From NCBI GenBank assembly GCA_965216105.1, contig OZ244147.1:1-64000 (forward strand): 64,000 nt of DNA, given 5' to 3'. Below are positions 18,387 to 27,797 of the stretch, one piece after another. This DNA is from JAALLB01 sp017643495 (GTDB taxonomy: Bacteria > Pseudomonadota > Alphaproteobacteria > Rhizobiales > Rhizobiaceae). Position numbers and translations under genes: made by a program. Each line of letters begins with the position of its first letter. The stretch's first letter is position 1. The notes beneath the pieces were generated by a model that was not told the DNA's origin, made no database searches, and saw only the letters and a program-made list of their open reading frames with translations.

Positions 18387-19943
18387 TTAACGCCGACGGA
18401 AAACCGCCTTGATCTGGCTTCGCGGTATGGCGCCTGTTGCAATGACCACACCACCATAAAAGGCTGCGCTTGCAGCGATCACACCACCGACCAGGAAGAC
18501 ACGCACCAACAATGATCCGTCAACAAGCATCCGGCCCAACCAGAGATCAGCCAGGTAGATCAGTCCTGCCATTGCCAGATTGGCAAGCAAAACAAGCAAC
18601 AGATTGCGCAAGGTGACACCAGAAACCCTGAAATGTCTGCCGAGATGCAACGAAGCTGCCAGCAATATGGCATTCAGCCAACCGGCTGCACTTGTGGCTA
18701 TTGCCAGCCCGACAACACCATAAAGAGGGAAGAGCAACAAACTCAGGATAATGTTCAGTATGGCATTGATCCCCGAAAACCACATCGGGGTGCGCATGTC
18801 CTGGCGGGCATAAAATGATGGATGCAAGATCTTGATCAGGACAAAGGACGGAATGCCGATTGCAAAGGCCGACAATACCTGCGCCGTTACAATACTTGTC
18901 TCGCGATCAAAAGCACCCCGTTCGAAAACGAGTGCGACCAGCGGGAGCGGAATCATGAAGAGACCGACTGCAGCAGGAATACTGATACCAAGGCCAACTT
19001 CCATGCTGCGATTCTGTAAATGGTTTGCTTCCTTCTGGTCTTTCGCAGCCAGTGCACGGGATAGTTCCGGCAGGAGCACAACCCCTATTGATATGCCAAT
19101 TATGCCCAATGGAAGCTGTGCGAGGCGATCCGCGTAATTCATGATCGCAATCGCACCCTCTTGTGCAGAGGCTATGATCTGACCGACAAGCAGATTGATC
19201 TGGGTAATCCCGTTCGCAACAGCTGTTGGAAGTGCGAGAATAAGCAATCGCCTGACCGCAGGCGAAACCCGAGGCATCCGAATGGAAAGACCGAAACCCT
19301 CGCGCCGGACTGCATAAACCAGCAAGCCCACCTGAACAACACCGGAAACCACAACTCCCCAGGCCATGGCTACCGCCAGCTCACGCCCTCCCGATTCCAG
19401 AAATCCGCCAGTCACCAGAACCAGAATGAAAATCACATTGAGAAGAACCGGCGCCATGGCCGCCAGAAAATACTTTCGGAATGCGTTCAGGATGCCCGAC
19501 AGCATTGCCACAACAGACATCGCTGCCAGATAGGGGAACATGATCCGGGCAAGAAACACGGTCAGCTCGAATTTTTCGGGATCCTCGGCAAATTTCGGAG
19601 CGATGATCGTTCCAACAAGATAAGGCATGAAAATGATGGCAAGCACCGAAAGAAGAAGCAGTGTGAGCAACAGAACTGCCATGATTTTTTCCGCAAAATC
19701 ACGGGCTGCAGCACGGCCTCCGGTTTCCAGTTCGCTTCCGAAAAGCGGGATGAATGCCGAATTGAAGGCACCTTCGGCAAAAAGGCGCCTGAACAGATTC
19801 GGAAAGCGGAATGCAGCATAAAAGGCATCCGCAACAGGACCTGCACCAAGGAACGCAGCGATCATTGCCTCCCGCACAAATCCCAGTACCCGGCTGGCCA
19901 TTGTGGCTCCGCCGACAGAGGAAAACTTGCGGACAAGACTCAT
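18387..19943 (-). CDS. murJ: Lipid II flippase MurJ
   Basis: MOP-superfamily integral membrane protein, 518 residues with about 14 hydrophobic helices, moving lipid-linked peptidoglycan precursor across the inner membrane. N-terminal family signature: SSVGGATMASRVLGFVREAMIAAFLGAGPVADAF (split here across residues 9-42), with the conserved arginines of the central cavity. It overlaps the end of glnD by four bases (ATGA). Confidence 0.96.
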   Translation of the reverse strand: MSLVRKFSSVGGATMASRVLGFVREAMIAAFLGAGPVADAFYAAFRFPNLFRRLFAEGAFNSAFIPLFGSELETGGRAAARDFAEKIMAVLLLTLLLLSVLAIIFMPYLVGTIIAPKFAEDPEKFELTVFLARIMFPYLAAMSVVAMLSGILNAFRKYFLAAMAPVLLNVIFILVLVTGGFLESGGRELAVAMAWGVVVSGVVQVGLLVYAVRREGFGLSIRMPRVSPAVRRLLILALPTAVANGITQINLLVGQIIASAQEGAIAIMNYADRLAQLPLGIIGISIGVVLLPELSRALAAKDQKEANHLQNRSMEVGLGISIPAAVGLFMIPLPLVALVFERGAFDRETSIVTAQVLSAFAIGIPSFVLIKILHPSFYARQDMRTPMWFSGINAILNIILSLLLFPLYGVVGLAIATSAAGWLNAILLAASLHLGRHFRVSGVTLRNLLLVLLANLAMAGLIYLADLWLGRMLVDGSLLVRVFLVGGVIAASAAFYGGVVIATGAIPRSQIKAVFRRR

Positions 19944-22720
19944 GCGGCCTTTCCCTTCCCGGATTGCGGAGCCATTGTTTCGAGCAACTTGTCCCTTATC
20001 TTTCGGATACGGGCCGGATTGTCGATCTTGTGACCGACAAGGTCACGCACATAGAAACTGTCATTTGCCTTTTCCCCGAAGGTCACGACATGGGCAGAAC
20101 CGATATCCAGATTGAGGTCTGCAAGTGCGCGGGTCAACCGGGAGAGAAGTCCGGGCTGGTCAAGGCACTCGATATCTATCACCGTAAATGTATCGGAAAA
20201 CTCGTTATTGATCTCGACTGTGGCCGGAACGGAAAACGCCCGGTATTTTTTACGGGCACCTGAGCCGCGGGCCATGACTTCCGGCAGTGATGACTGCCCC
20301 GAAAGCACCTCTTCGATCATCTTGCCAATTCGGTTTGCGCGGCGGGTTTCGTCAAGTTCGTTTGAATATTCCCGATTGATGAAAATACTGTCCAGCGCAC
20401 GACCGTCTGCGGTTGTGTGGATCTTCGCATCCACAATATTGCCGCCCGCTGCAGAGCACGCACCTGCAATAACAGAGAGAAGCCGCGGATGGTCCTGCGC
20501 CACAATGGTAATCTCGGTAATGGCTTCAAACATTTTAGAATTGACGCTGGTCGCCAGTTGCTTGCCCTGTTCATCTGTGTCGCGCAGCAGGTGCATGTGC
20601 CGGATCTGGGCCTCCAGCTCGGTAGACAGAAAATACGGATCGTAGAGCAGGCCGACATATTTTTTCCGCTGTGCCTCGGGCCAGTCTTCCAACGCCTCGC
20701 GCAGCGTTTCGCGCGCATGTTTTACCCGGGCCTTGAGTGGAATGCGTGAGAAGCCGCCATTGAGCATCAGTTCGGTTTCATAATACAGCGTACGAAGCAG
20801 TTGCCCCTTCCAGCCGTTCCAAACGCCCGGACCCACTGCACGAATGTCACAAACGGTCAGGATGACGAGGTAACGCATCCGGTCCACTTCCTGAACGACT
20901 TCGGAAAAATCATTGATTGTTTTCCGGTCGGAAAGATCACGCCCCTGAGCGATGGCACTCATTGTCAGGTGTTCACGAACCAGCCATGCAACCAGTTCCG
21001 TTTCCTCAGGCGTCATCCCAAACCGGGGGCACAATTTGCGAGCGACCTTCTCACCGGCAATCGAGTGATCTTCGGGCCGGCCCTTGGCGATATCATGCAG
21101 AAACAACGCAACGTAAAGGATTTTCCGGTTCTGGACCTGAGGCAGCAGTTCGGTTGACAGGGGATGCTCTTCGGCAAGCATGCCATTCTCGATGCCCCAC
21201 AATGCACCAACGGACCGTATGAGATGCTCATCAACCGTGAAATGGTGATACATGTTGAACTGCATCATCGCGACAATCTTGCCAAAAGGCGGAATGAACT
21301 TGCCAAGAAACCCGGTTTCGTTCATGCGGCGCAAGAGCCTCTCAGGGCCCTTCTTGCTGGACAGCAAGTCAATGAAAATACGATTGGCTTCCGGATCCTG
21401 TCTCAGCTTCTTGTCAACCAGCTTCAGGGATTTGGCCAGCAGTCCAAGGGCATCGGGGTGAAAATCAAGGCCTGTCCGGTCAACAAGCTCGAAAAACCGG
21501 ATCAGGTTTACCGGATCACGCTTGAAAACACCGTCATCGGCCACATTGAGCCGACCATTGTCATTGATAAAGTCATCAGACCCGCGAATTTTGCGTCGGC
21601 GCCGGATCATGGACTGGATGAACCGGTTGACACCGGTAACCGCCTTGGCTTCCTTTTCTTCCAGCTTGGCGCAGGCGATCAGGGTCAGATCACCCACTTC
21701 CTTGGCAACCAGAAAATAGTGTTTCATGAAGCGTTCAACGCCGGAAAGGCCGGCATGGCTTGAATAGTTCAGCCGCTCGGCCACATCGCGCTGAATATCG
21801 AAAACCAGTTTTTCCTGTGCCCTTCCGGTCAGGAAATGCATGTGGCAACGCACTGTCCAGAGAAATTTCTCTGCTCGGCGAAACCGGCGGTATTCCTTTT
21901 CTGTGAACATGCCTGCCTTGACCAGGCTATGCGACTTTCCAACCTGGTGAAAATATTTACCTATCCAGAACAGCGTATGAAGATCTCGCAAGCCCCCCTT
22001 GCCATCTTTCACATTGGGTTCGACCAGGTATCTTGATTCGCCGGTCTTCGCATGGCGGTCATCCCGTTCACCCAGCTTGGCGGCGATGAATTCTTCAGCT
22101 GTGCCTTCAACAACTTCATCGGAAAACCGCCTTGAAAGCGTCTTGTACAGCTCCTGTGTACCGTGAATGAAACGCACTTCCAGAATTGAGGTCCGGATGG
22201 TCATGTCTTCAAGGGACAAGCGGATGCATTCATCAATGGTCCGGGTTGCATGCCCGACCTTGAGACCCATGTCCCACAACATGTAGAGCACGTATTCAAC
22301 GACCTGCTCGCACCATGGTGTTCGTTTATACGGCAACACAAAGAGCAGATCGATGTCCGAACCGGGGGCCAGTGTTCCGCGGCCATAACCCCCTACCGCA
22401 GTAATTGCCAATTGTTCCGCAGATGAATTGTTTTGGGCCCGGTAGACATGGCTGACTGCAAAATCATGGATTATGCGTATGATCTCGTCCTGAAGATAGG
22501 AGATCTGCCATGCGCATGCCAGACCGTTACCGTCTTCAAAAAGCTGCTGGCGCGCTGCTTCGCGCCCGTCTTTCATGACCCGCTTCAGGATCGTCAGCAC
22601 CTGGCTGCGAATGGCAGGCGAGGAGCCGTCATTGCCGGAATCCCTGGTCAGAGCCGTCAGTTCCGAACGAACCTGATCAGCGGCTATGATTCTTTGTAGC
22701 TTTGACTTTCTGGCGGCCAT
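19940..22720 (-). CDS. glnD: [Protein-PII] uridylyltransferase/uridylyl-removing enzyme GlnD
   Basis: Bifunctional nitrogen sensor of 926 residues that uridylylates PII proteins under nitrogen limitation and de-uridylylates them when glutamine is high. Nucleotidyltransferase motif GGYGRGTLAPGSDID with metal aspartates Asp122 and Asp124; HD hydrolase motif in LFLHDIAKGRPEDHS about residue 515; two C-terminal ACT domains (about 735-815 and 850-925) for glutamine sensing. All expected catalytic motifs are intact. The first gene of glnD-murJ, with trpS following. Confidence 0.97.
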   Translation of the reverse strand: MAARKSKLQRIIAADQVRSELTALTRDSGNDGSSPAIRSQVLTILKRVMKDGREAARQQLFEDGNGLACAWQISYLQDEIIRIIHDFAVSHVYRAQNNSSAEQLAITAVGGYGRGTLAPGSDIDLLFVLPYKRTPWCEQVVEYVLYMLWDMGLKVGHATRTIDECIRLSLEDMTIRTSILEVRFIHGTQELYKTLSRRFSDEVVEGTAEEFIAAKLGERDDRHAKTGESRYLVEPNVKDGKGGLRDLHTLFWIGKYFHQVGKSHSLVKAGMFTEKEYRRFRRAEKFLWTVRCHMHFLTGRAQEKLVFDIQRDVAERLNYSSHAGLSGVERFMKHYFLVAKEVGDLTLIACAKLEEKEAKAVTGVNRFIQSMIRRRRKIRGSDDFINDNGRLNVADDGVFKRDPVNLIRFFELVDRTGLDFHPDALGLLAKSLKLVDKKLRQDPEANRIFIDLLSSKKGPERLLRRMNETGFLGKFIPPFGKIVAMMQFNMYHHFTVDEHLIRSVGALWGIENGMLAEEHPLSTELLPQVQNRKILYVALFLHDIAKGRPEDHSIAGEKVARKLCPRFGMTPEETELVAWLVREHLTMSAIAQGRDLSDRKTINDFSEVVQEVDRMRYLVILTVCDIRAVGPGVWNGWKGQLLRTLYYETELMLNGGFSRIPLKARVKHARETLREALEDWPEAQRKKYVGLLYDPYFLSTELEAQIRHMHLLRDTDEQGKQLATSVNSKMFEAITEITIVAQDHPRLLSVIAGACSAAGGNIVDAKIHTTADGRALDSIFINREYSNELDETRRANRIGKMIEEVLSGQSSLPEVMARGSGARKKYRAFSVPATVEINNEFSDTFTVIDIECLDQPGLLSRLTRALADLNLDIGSAHVVTFGEKANDSFYVRDLVGHKIDNPARIRKIRDKLLETMAPQSGKGKAA

Positions 22721-22795
22721 GGCCTGCGGTTCACCGGATGTTTTTCACGGCCCAATCTATAGGACGTCTGCCTGCGAAGGGAAAGCACGGGCATG

Positions 22796-23518
22796 TCAGG
22801 CCTGTGAACTCTCTCCGTTTTGTGCAGCAACCTTTGGCCCACCCTTGGCAACACCCACCATGGCAGGGCGCAAAACCCGCTCGCCAATCACGTAACCGAC
22901 CTGGACCACTTCCGTGACCGTATTGTTCGGCACTTCGGGATTTTGAACCTCAAACATCGCCTGGTGGAAATTGGGATCAAACTTTTCCCCCTTGGGAGAA
23001 ATCATGCGCACACCATGCTTTTCCATGCCGTTCAGCAATTCGCGCTCGGTCATCTCGACCCCTTCAACCAGGGTTTTCAGGCTGGGTTGTTCCTTGTCTG
23101 CCTCATCCACATGGTCCAGTGCCCGGCGAAGATTGTCAGCGACACCAAGCATTTCACGGGCAAATTTGGTGATTGAAAACTCACGGGCGTCTGCAACCTC
23201 CTTCTGGGTGCGACGGCGCAGGTTTTCCATCTCTGCGGCAGTTCTGAGGAGTTTCTCATTCAACTCCTTGATCTCTTCTTCTTGGCGATGATTTTCAGCG
23301 GCAAGCGCTTCCAGGGGGCTTGAAAAACCTGCTTCTGCATCACTGCCCTGCCCTGCAGTATCTGCTATGTCTTCTTCCCGGTCCCCGAGGGCGGCAAGAA
23401 TTTCGTCTTCCGTCATGGTTTCCGGCATGAGATCAGCATCCTTGGCGGCATGCATCTGCGCATCCCGTGCTGCTTTCAATGCCTCATCTTTTTGATGTTC
23501 GTTTCCGTCGCTCATCAA
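22796..23518 (-). CDS. grpE: Nucleotide exchange factor GrpE
   Basis: Co-chaperone that releases ADP from DnaK. 240 residues: an acidic, low-complexity N-terminus (1-75), a long coiled coil (about 78-135, EENHRQEEEIKELNEKLLRTAAEMENLRRR across its first part), and the C-terminal beta domain ending VTEVVQVGYVIGERVLRPAMVGV. Two consecutive ATGs; the second is equally possible. It follows hrcA on the same strand with an 85-bp gap, the usual heat-shock arrangement. Confidence 0.96.
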   Translation of the reverse strand: MMSDGNEHQKDEALKAARDAQMHAAKDADLMPETMTEDEILAALGDREEDIADTAGQGSDAEAGFSSPLEALAAENHRQEEEIKELNEKLLRTAAEMENLRRRTQKEVADAREFSITKFAREMLGVADNLRRALDHVDEADKEQPSLKTLVEGVEMTERELLNGMEKHGVRMISPKGEKFDPNFHQAMFEVQNPEVPNNTVTEVVQVGYVIGERVLRPAMVGVAKGGPKVAAQNGESSQA

Positions 23519-23603
23519 TCTTCTTTCGGAGTTTTGTGTCGGCTGTAGCTCAGCCGTCGATATCTGGCCTAATCACAGAAAAATCAAGGGCAGATACCAA
23601 GAT

Positions 23604-24701
23604 TTATCGCAGAATCCGGCTAATCAGCTTCGCGGTGTAATCAACCATCGGCACAATACGTGCATAGTTGAGCCGGGTCGGCCCGATAATTCCAAGTGCC
23701 CCGACAACTTTCTGATCATTGTTGCGATAAGGTGCAACGATCACGGAAGAGCCGGACAGGGAAAAGAGTTTGCTTTCCGAACCGATAAAGATACGGACAC
23801 CATCGCCCTCTTCTGCCAATTCCAGCAATTTCATGAAATTTTCCTTGGCCTCCAGCTCGCCAAACAATTGCCGAATGCGATCAAGATCGTCAGCCGCAGC
23901 CAGATCCCCCAGCAGATTGGCATGGCCGGAAATAATCAATTGACCCGGCTCCCCGCCGCTTGTTCCTGCCCAGGTGGCAATGCCGGCATCAACCATTTTT
24001 GCTGCCAGTGCATCAAGTTCGCGGCGTGTATCGTCACGCAGGGATTCAAGGCTTTCACGGGCCTCTCCAAGGGTTTTCCCCGCGATCTTGGCGTTGATGA
24101 AATTGCCGGCCTCGATCAGGCTGGAAGCAGTGGTCCCCGCCGGCAGAGAGATGATCCGGTTCTCTACAGAACCATTGTCGCCGACAATAACAACCAAGGC
24201 CTTGGTCGGTTCGAGCCTGATGAATTCGATATGCTTGAGTCTCAAGTCAGCTTTTGTGGTGACTACGAGTCCTGCGGTGCGGGACAAGCCAGAGAGGAGC
24301 TGGCTTGCCTCGGTCAGCACATTGTCAAAGGTCTTTTCATTGCTTGCCGCCTTCACCTGACTTTCAATGGAACGGCGTTCATCACTGCTCAGGTTCCCGG
24401 TTTCAAGAAAACTGTCAACAAAGAAGCGCAAGCCAAGATCGGTCGGCAAACGACCTGCGCTGACATGCGGAGCATAGAGCAGACCAAGCGTTTCCAGGTC
24501 CGACATCACATTTCTGACCGTTGCAGGCGAAAGTGCTATCGACAATTGCCTTGAAAGTGAACGGGACCCTGTCGGATCTCCCGTCTCGAGATAGTTGTCG
24601 ACGATATGCCGGAAAATTTCACGTGCGCGCTCATCCAGCGCAGCAACCGGACCTTCAATCATCGGAATTTTTCCTGTCGGGCCGCTCATGAGTGCACCCA
24701 A
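23604..24701 (-). CDS. hrcA: Heat-inducible transcription repressor HrcA
   Basis: Winged-helix repressor of groESL and other heat-shock genes through CIRCE elements, 365 residues. HTH near the N-terminus (DPTGSRSLSRQLSIALSPATVRNVMSDLE, residues about 42-70), GAF-like and dimerisation domains follow. No CIRCE sequence was found upstream. It is divergent from rph; a perfect GAATTTAG palindrome lies in the shared promoter region. Confidence 0.96.
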   Translation of the reverse strand: MGALMSGPTGKIPMIEGPVAALDERAREIFRHIVDNYLETGDPTGSRSLSRQLSIALSPATVRNVMSDLETLGLLYAPHVSAGRLPTDLGLRFFVDSFLETGNLSSDERRSIESQVKAASNEKTFDNVLTEASQLLSGLSRTAGLVVTTKADLRLKHIEFIRLEPTKALVVIVGDNGSVENRIISLPAGTTASSLIEAGNFINAKIAGKTLGEARESLESLRDDTRRELDALAAKMVDAGIATWAGTSGGEPGQLIISGHANLLGDLAAADDLDRIRQLFGELEAKENFMKLLELAEEGDGVRIFIGSESKLFSLSGSSVIVAPYRNNDQKVVGALGIIGPTRLNYARIVPMVDYTAKLISRILR

Positions 24702-24726
24702 GTCTCCTGAAAGTTTACCTGACAGG

Positions 24727-24745
24727 GAATTTAGTTACTAAATTC
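24727..24745. promoter_or_regulatory. Perfect palindrome between hrcA and rph
   Basis: GAATTTAG-TTA-CTAAATTC, two perfect 8-base arms around three bases, placed 26 bp upstream of hrcA and 75 bp upstream of rph. It has no T-run and is not CIRCE. A dimeric regulator operator is the simplest reading; the protein is unknown. Confidence 0.5.
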
Positions 24746-24749
24746 GGCT

Positions 24750-24776
24750 TTGCCAACGCCGGTTCAAACGTATAAG
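24750..24776 (+). promoter_or_regulatory. Possible sigma-70 promoter for rph
   Basis: TTGCCA, 15 bases, then TATAAG, ending 43 bp before the rph ATG. Spacing is short of the ideal 17, so this is only a candidate. Confidence 0.35.
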
Positions 24777-24819
24777 CCTGCGAACAAATCAACTGAATCG
24801 AAAATCCAAGGGGATATAC

Positions 24820-25530
24820 ATGCGGCCATCGAAACGTGCGCCCGACGAAATGCGAGCTGTTACTATGGAGCGCGGTTTTTCCCGCCATGCGGAAGGCTCA
24901 TGCCTGATCAAGTTCGGCAACACCCATGTCCTTTGCACAGCGAGCCTGGAAGAGCGGGTGCCGCCCTGGCTTCGTGGCGCCGGAAAAGGTTGGGTAACAG
25001 CAGAGTACGGAATGTTGCCCCGGTCAACGCATGACCGGATGCGCCGTGAAGCAACGGCAGGAAAACAATCTGGCCGAACCTCTGAAATACAGCGGCTGAT
25101 CGGCCGGTCCCTTCGTGCGGTTGTTGATCTGCAGGCACTTGGCGAACGGCAAATCACCGTGGACTGTGATGTCATACAGGCTGATGGCGGAACTCGGACA
25201 GCTTCCATCACCGGCGGGTACATCGCCTTGCGGGACTGTATTGAGTGGATGCGCGCGCGTGACATGGTTTCCGATGCCGTGCTCAAGGACAATGTAGCTG
25301 CAACCTCATGCGGAATTTACAATGGGACACCGGTTCTCGATCTTGATTATGATGAAGATTCAACGGCAGAAACCGATGCAAACTTTGTCATGACCGGGAA
25401 TGGTGGCATTGTGGAAATCCAGGGCACAGCCGAAGGAGAGGCTTTCTCAAGGGATGAATTCAACCAATTGCTGGATCTGGCAACGTCCGGAATATCAAAA
25501 CTGGTCGACATGCAGAACATGAGCGGGTAG
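24820..25530 (+). CDS. rph: Ribonuclease PH
   Basis: Phosphorolytic 3'-5' exoribonuclease that trims tRNA 3' ends, 236 residues. Starts MRPSKRAPDEMRAVTMERGF; the phosphate-binding GGTRTASITGGY segment and the DLDYDEDSTAETDANFVMTG stretch with its metal-binding acidic residues are present. First gene of a plus-strand run rph-VOC-rdgB-hemW with very short gaps, a conserved rhizobial arrangement. Confidence 0.97.
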   Translation: MRPSKRAPDEMRAVTMERGFSRHAEGSCLIKFGNTHVLCTASLEERVPPWLRGAGKGWVTAEYGMLPRSTHDRMRREATAGKQSGRTSEIQRLIGRSLRAVVDLQALGERQITVDCDVIQADGGTRTASITGGYIALRDCIEWMRARDMVSDAVLKDNVAATSCGIYNGTPVLDLDYDEDSTAETDANFVMTGNGGIVEIQGTAEGEAFSRDEFNQLLDLATSGISKLVDMQNMSG

Positions 25531-25536
25531 CAGCAC

Positions 25537-25938
25537 ATGAAACCGGCCATTCTGGAAACAGCACTTTACGTTTCCGACCTGGAAGAAGCAGAACGTTTCT
25601 ACACACAGGTTCTCGGCCTGGATGTCCTGCTCAAAGTCGAGGGGCGGCATGTGTTTTTCCGTCTCGACGGTTCAGTATTGCTGATCTTCAATCCCGAGGC
25701 CACAAAACAGGCATCCGAAGGCGAATTGAGTGTTCCGCCACACGGGGCAACCGGGCAGGGACACGCATGTTTCTCAGCTCCGGGAAAAGATCTTGAGGCC
25801 TGGAAGGCACGTCTTGAAAAGGCAGGTATTGTCATTGAAGCGGAAGTCGAGTGGCCAAACGGGGCAAGATCAATCTATTTCCGCGATCCGGCTGGCAACA
25901 GTCTGGAATTTGCCGAACCGAAACTCTGGGATCTCTGA
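25537..25938 (+). CDS. VOC-superfamily (glyoxalase/bleomycin-resistance) protein
   Basis: 133 residues with the paired beta-alpha-beta-beta-beta modules: N-terminal ALYVSDLEEAERFYTQVLGLDV and C-terminal YFRDPAGNSLEFAEPKLWDL. His and Glu positions fit a divalent-metal site. The substrate is not predictable. It starts 6 bp after rph and its TGA shares an A with the rdgB start (TGATG), so it is co-translated with housekeeping genes. Confidence 0.88.
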   Translation: MKPAILETALYVSDLEEAERFYTQVLGLDVLLKVEGRHVFFRLDGSVLLIFNPEATKQASEGELSVPPHGATGQGHACFSAPGKDLEAWKARLEKAGIVIEAEVEWPNGARSIYFRDPAGNSLEFAEPKLWDL

Positions 25939-26588
25939 TGAGAAAACTTGATGCGCGTGAAATCGTGGTTGCGAGCCACAACGAGGGAAAAGTCAGGGAA
26001 ATAAACGAACTGATCCAACCTTTCGGAATTTCGGCCAAATCTGCGCGTGAACTCAGGCTTGAGGAACCAGAGGAAACCGGAACACTTTTCGAGGAAAATG
26101 CACTGATCAAGGCACTGGCTGCAACCCGGGCGACCGGTCTGCCTTCACTTGCAGATGATTCGGGGCTTTGTGTCTCCGCACTTGATGACAAGCCCGGCGT
26201 TTATACTGCCGACTGGGCAGAAAAGAGTGACGGTTCAGGGCGCGACTTTGCAATGGCCATGCAGAAAATCGAAACAGGGCTGAACAACAGCGGCAGCGAC
26301 AATCGCACTGCCAGATTTGTGGCCGTACTCTGCCTTGCCTGGCCAGATGAACATGTCGAATATTTCCGTGGCGAAGTGACCGGGAAGATCGTATGGCCGC
26401 CCCGTGGTACCAGCGGATTTGGTTATGACCCGATTTTTCAACCTGAAGGGTCTGAAAAGACATTCGGAGAAATGACCGCAGAAGAGAAGCACGGCCTCAA
26501 TTCAGAAACTGGAGAAGCCGGCCTCTCGCACCGGTCACGGGCATTTTCGAAGTTTGTCCGGACCTGCCTTTCCGGTAGCAACGGCTGA
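25938..26588 (+). CDS. rdgB: dITP/XTP pyrophosphatase RdgB (HAM1 family)
   Basis: House-cleaning NTPase removing dITP and XTP from the nucleotide pool, 216 residues. Start chosen at ATG 25938 (MRKLDAREIVVASHNEGKVREI), which overlaps the preceding stop as TGATG; a longer frame from 25851 is rejected because its extra 29 codons lie in the VOC gene. SHNEGK, DDSGLCV and the FGYDPIF signature are intact. Confidence 0.96.
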   Translation: MRKLDAREIVVASHNEGKVREINELIQPFGISAKSARELRLEEPEETGTLFEENALIKALAATRATGLPSLADDSGLCVSALDDKPGVYTADWAEKSDGSGRDFAMAMQKIETGLNNSGSDNRTARFVAVLCLAWPDEHVEYFRGEVTGKIVWPPRGTSGFGYDPIFQPEGSEKTFGEMTAEEKHGLNSETGEAGLSHRSRAFSKFVRTCLSGSNG

Positions 26589-26593
26589 TTGGC

Positions 26594-27784
26594 ATGATGG
26601 GCACCGAACCAGAAAAACCGGCTTTCGGCGTTTATGTGCATTGGCCATTCTGTGCCGCAAAGTGTCCTTATTGCGATTTTAACAGCCATGTCCGTCACCA
26701 ACCGGTAGACCAGAACACATTTGTCGAAGCCTATGGGCGTGAATTGTCGCACATGGCGGCAATTGCTCCCGGACGAACGGTTACAAGCATTTTTTTCGGG
26801 GGCGGAACACCCTCGCTCATGGAGCCTGCTACCGTGGGCCGCATTCTGGACCAGATTGCCAGGGTCTGGCATGTCGATCCAAATTGCGAAATTTCCATGG
26901 AAGCCAATCCATCAAGCGTCGAGGCGGAACGCTTCCGGTCGTACCGGGATGTCGGCGTAAACCGGGTCTCCCTTGGCGTCCAATCGCTTGATGATGCACA
27001 ACTCAGATTTCTTGGCAGGCTGCATTCTGCCAGCGAGGCCATCATCGCAATCGAACTTGCCCGTAAAACATTCAACCGAATTTCCTTCGACATGATATAT
27101 GCACGACCCGGGCAGCATGTATCGCATTGGGAACAGGAACTCCGGCAGGTTCTTGATCTGGCTGCCGACCATTTGTCGCTTTATCAATTGACGATTGAGC
27201 CGCAAACGCCTTTTTACCAATTGCATACTCGTGGCAAGCTTGTGATACCTGACGAAGAATTGGCCGCCGAACTCTACGAAACCACCCAGGCCATGACCCG
27301 GGAAGCCGGGCTTGCAGCTTATGAAATTTCGAACCATGCTGCTGCCGGTTCCGAATGCCGGCACAATCTCGTCTACTGGCGAGGCCAGGATTATGCCGGT
27401 GTGGGGCCGGGTGCCCACGGGCGCCTGTCGACCAATGAGGGCAGGCTGGCAACAGCAACACTGCGCAACCCGGAAGACTGGTGGCAGAAGGCCATGGTTG
27501 AAGGCCATGGCATTGACGAACAGTTTGTACTCTCCCGGCAGGAACAGGCTGACGAGCGGTTATTGATGGGGCTACGGCTCGCTGAAGGGTTTGCGCCGGG
27601 CGGATACAACGATCTTTCCGAGTTTCCCATCACGGAAGACAAGGTTGCCTTCCTGCAATCCATCGAACTGTTGGAGAAACTGCAAAATGGCCGCATACGG
27701 GCAACCCCGAAAGGCTTCCTGCTACTGGATGCCGTTGTCGCCGATCTTGCCAGTCCGCTGGAAAAACTTTCTCCTGGCCAGTAG
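26594..27784 (+). CDS. hemW: Radical-SAM heme chaperone HemW (HemN-like)
   Basis: 396 residues. Radical-SAM cluster cysteines Cys20, Cys24 and Cys27 in PFCAAKCPYCDF; the fourth Cys of true HemN (CxxxCxxCxC) is absent, a Phe replacing the spacing, which marks HemW, a heme-binding chaperone, not coproporphyrinogen oxidase. GGGTPSL and the C-terminal HemN domain are present. Two ATGs in tandem at the start. Convergent with the lipoprotein gene 13 bp on. Confidence 0.94.
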   Translation: MMGTEPEKPAFGVYVHWPFCAAKCPYCDFNSHVRHQPVDQNTFVEAYGRELSHMAAIAPGRTVTSIFFGGGTPSLMEPATVGRILDQIARVWHVDPNCEISMEANPSSVEAERFRSYRDVGVNRVSLGVQSLDDAQLRFLGRLHSASEAIIAIELARKTFNRISFDMIYARPGQHVSHWEQELRQVLDLAADHLSLYQLTIEPQTPFYQLHTRGKLVIPDEELAAELYETTQAMTREAGLAAYEISNHAAAGSECRHNLVYWRGQDYAGVGPGAHGRLSTNEGRLATATLRNPEDWWQKAMVEGHGIDEQFVLSRQEQADERLLMGLRLAEGFAPGGYNDLSEFPITEDKVAFLQSIELLEKLQNGRIRATPKGFLLLDAVVADLASPLEKLSPGQ

Positions 27785-27797
27785 CGCAGGTCAGAAA

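Noticed and set aside
24702..24819. CIRCE element for HrcA autoregulation
   Set aside because: Searched for TTAGCACTC-N9-GAGTGCTAA; not present. The palindrome there is different.
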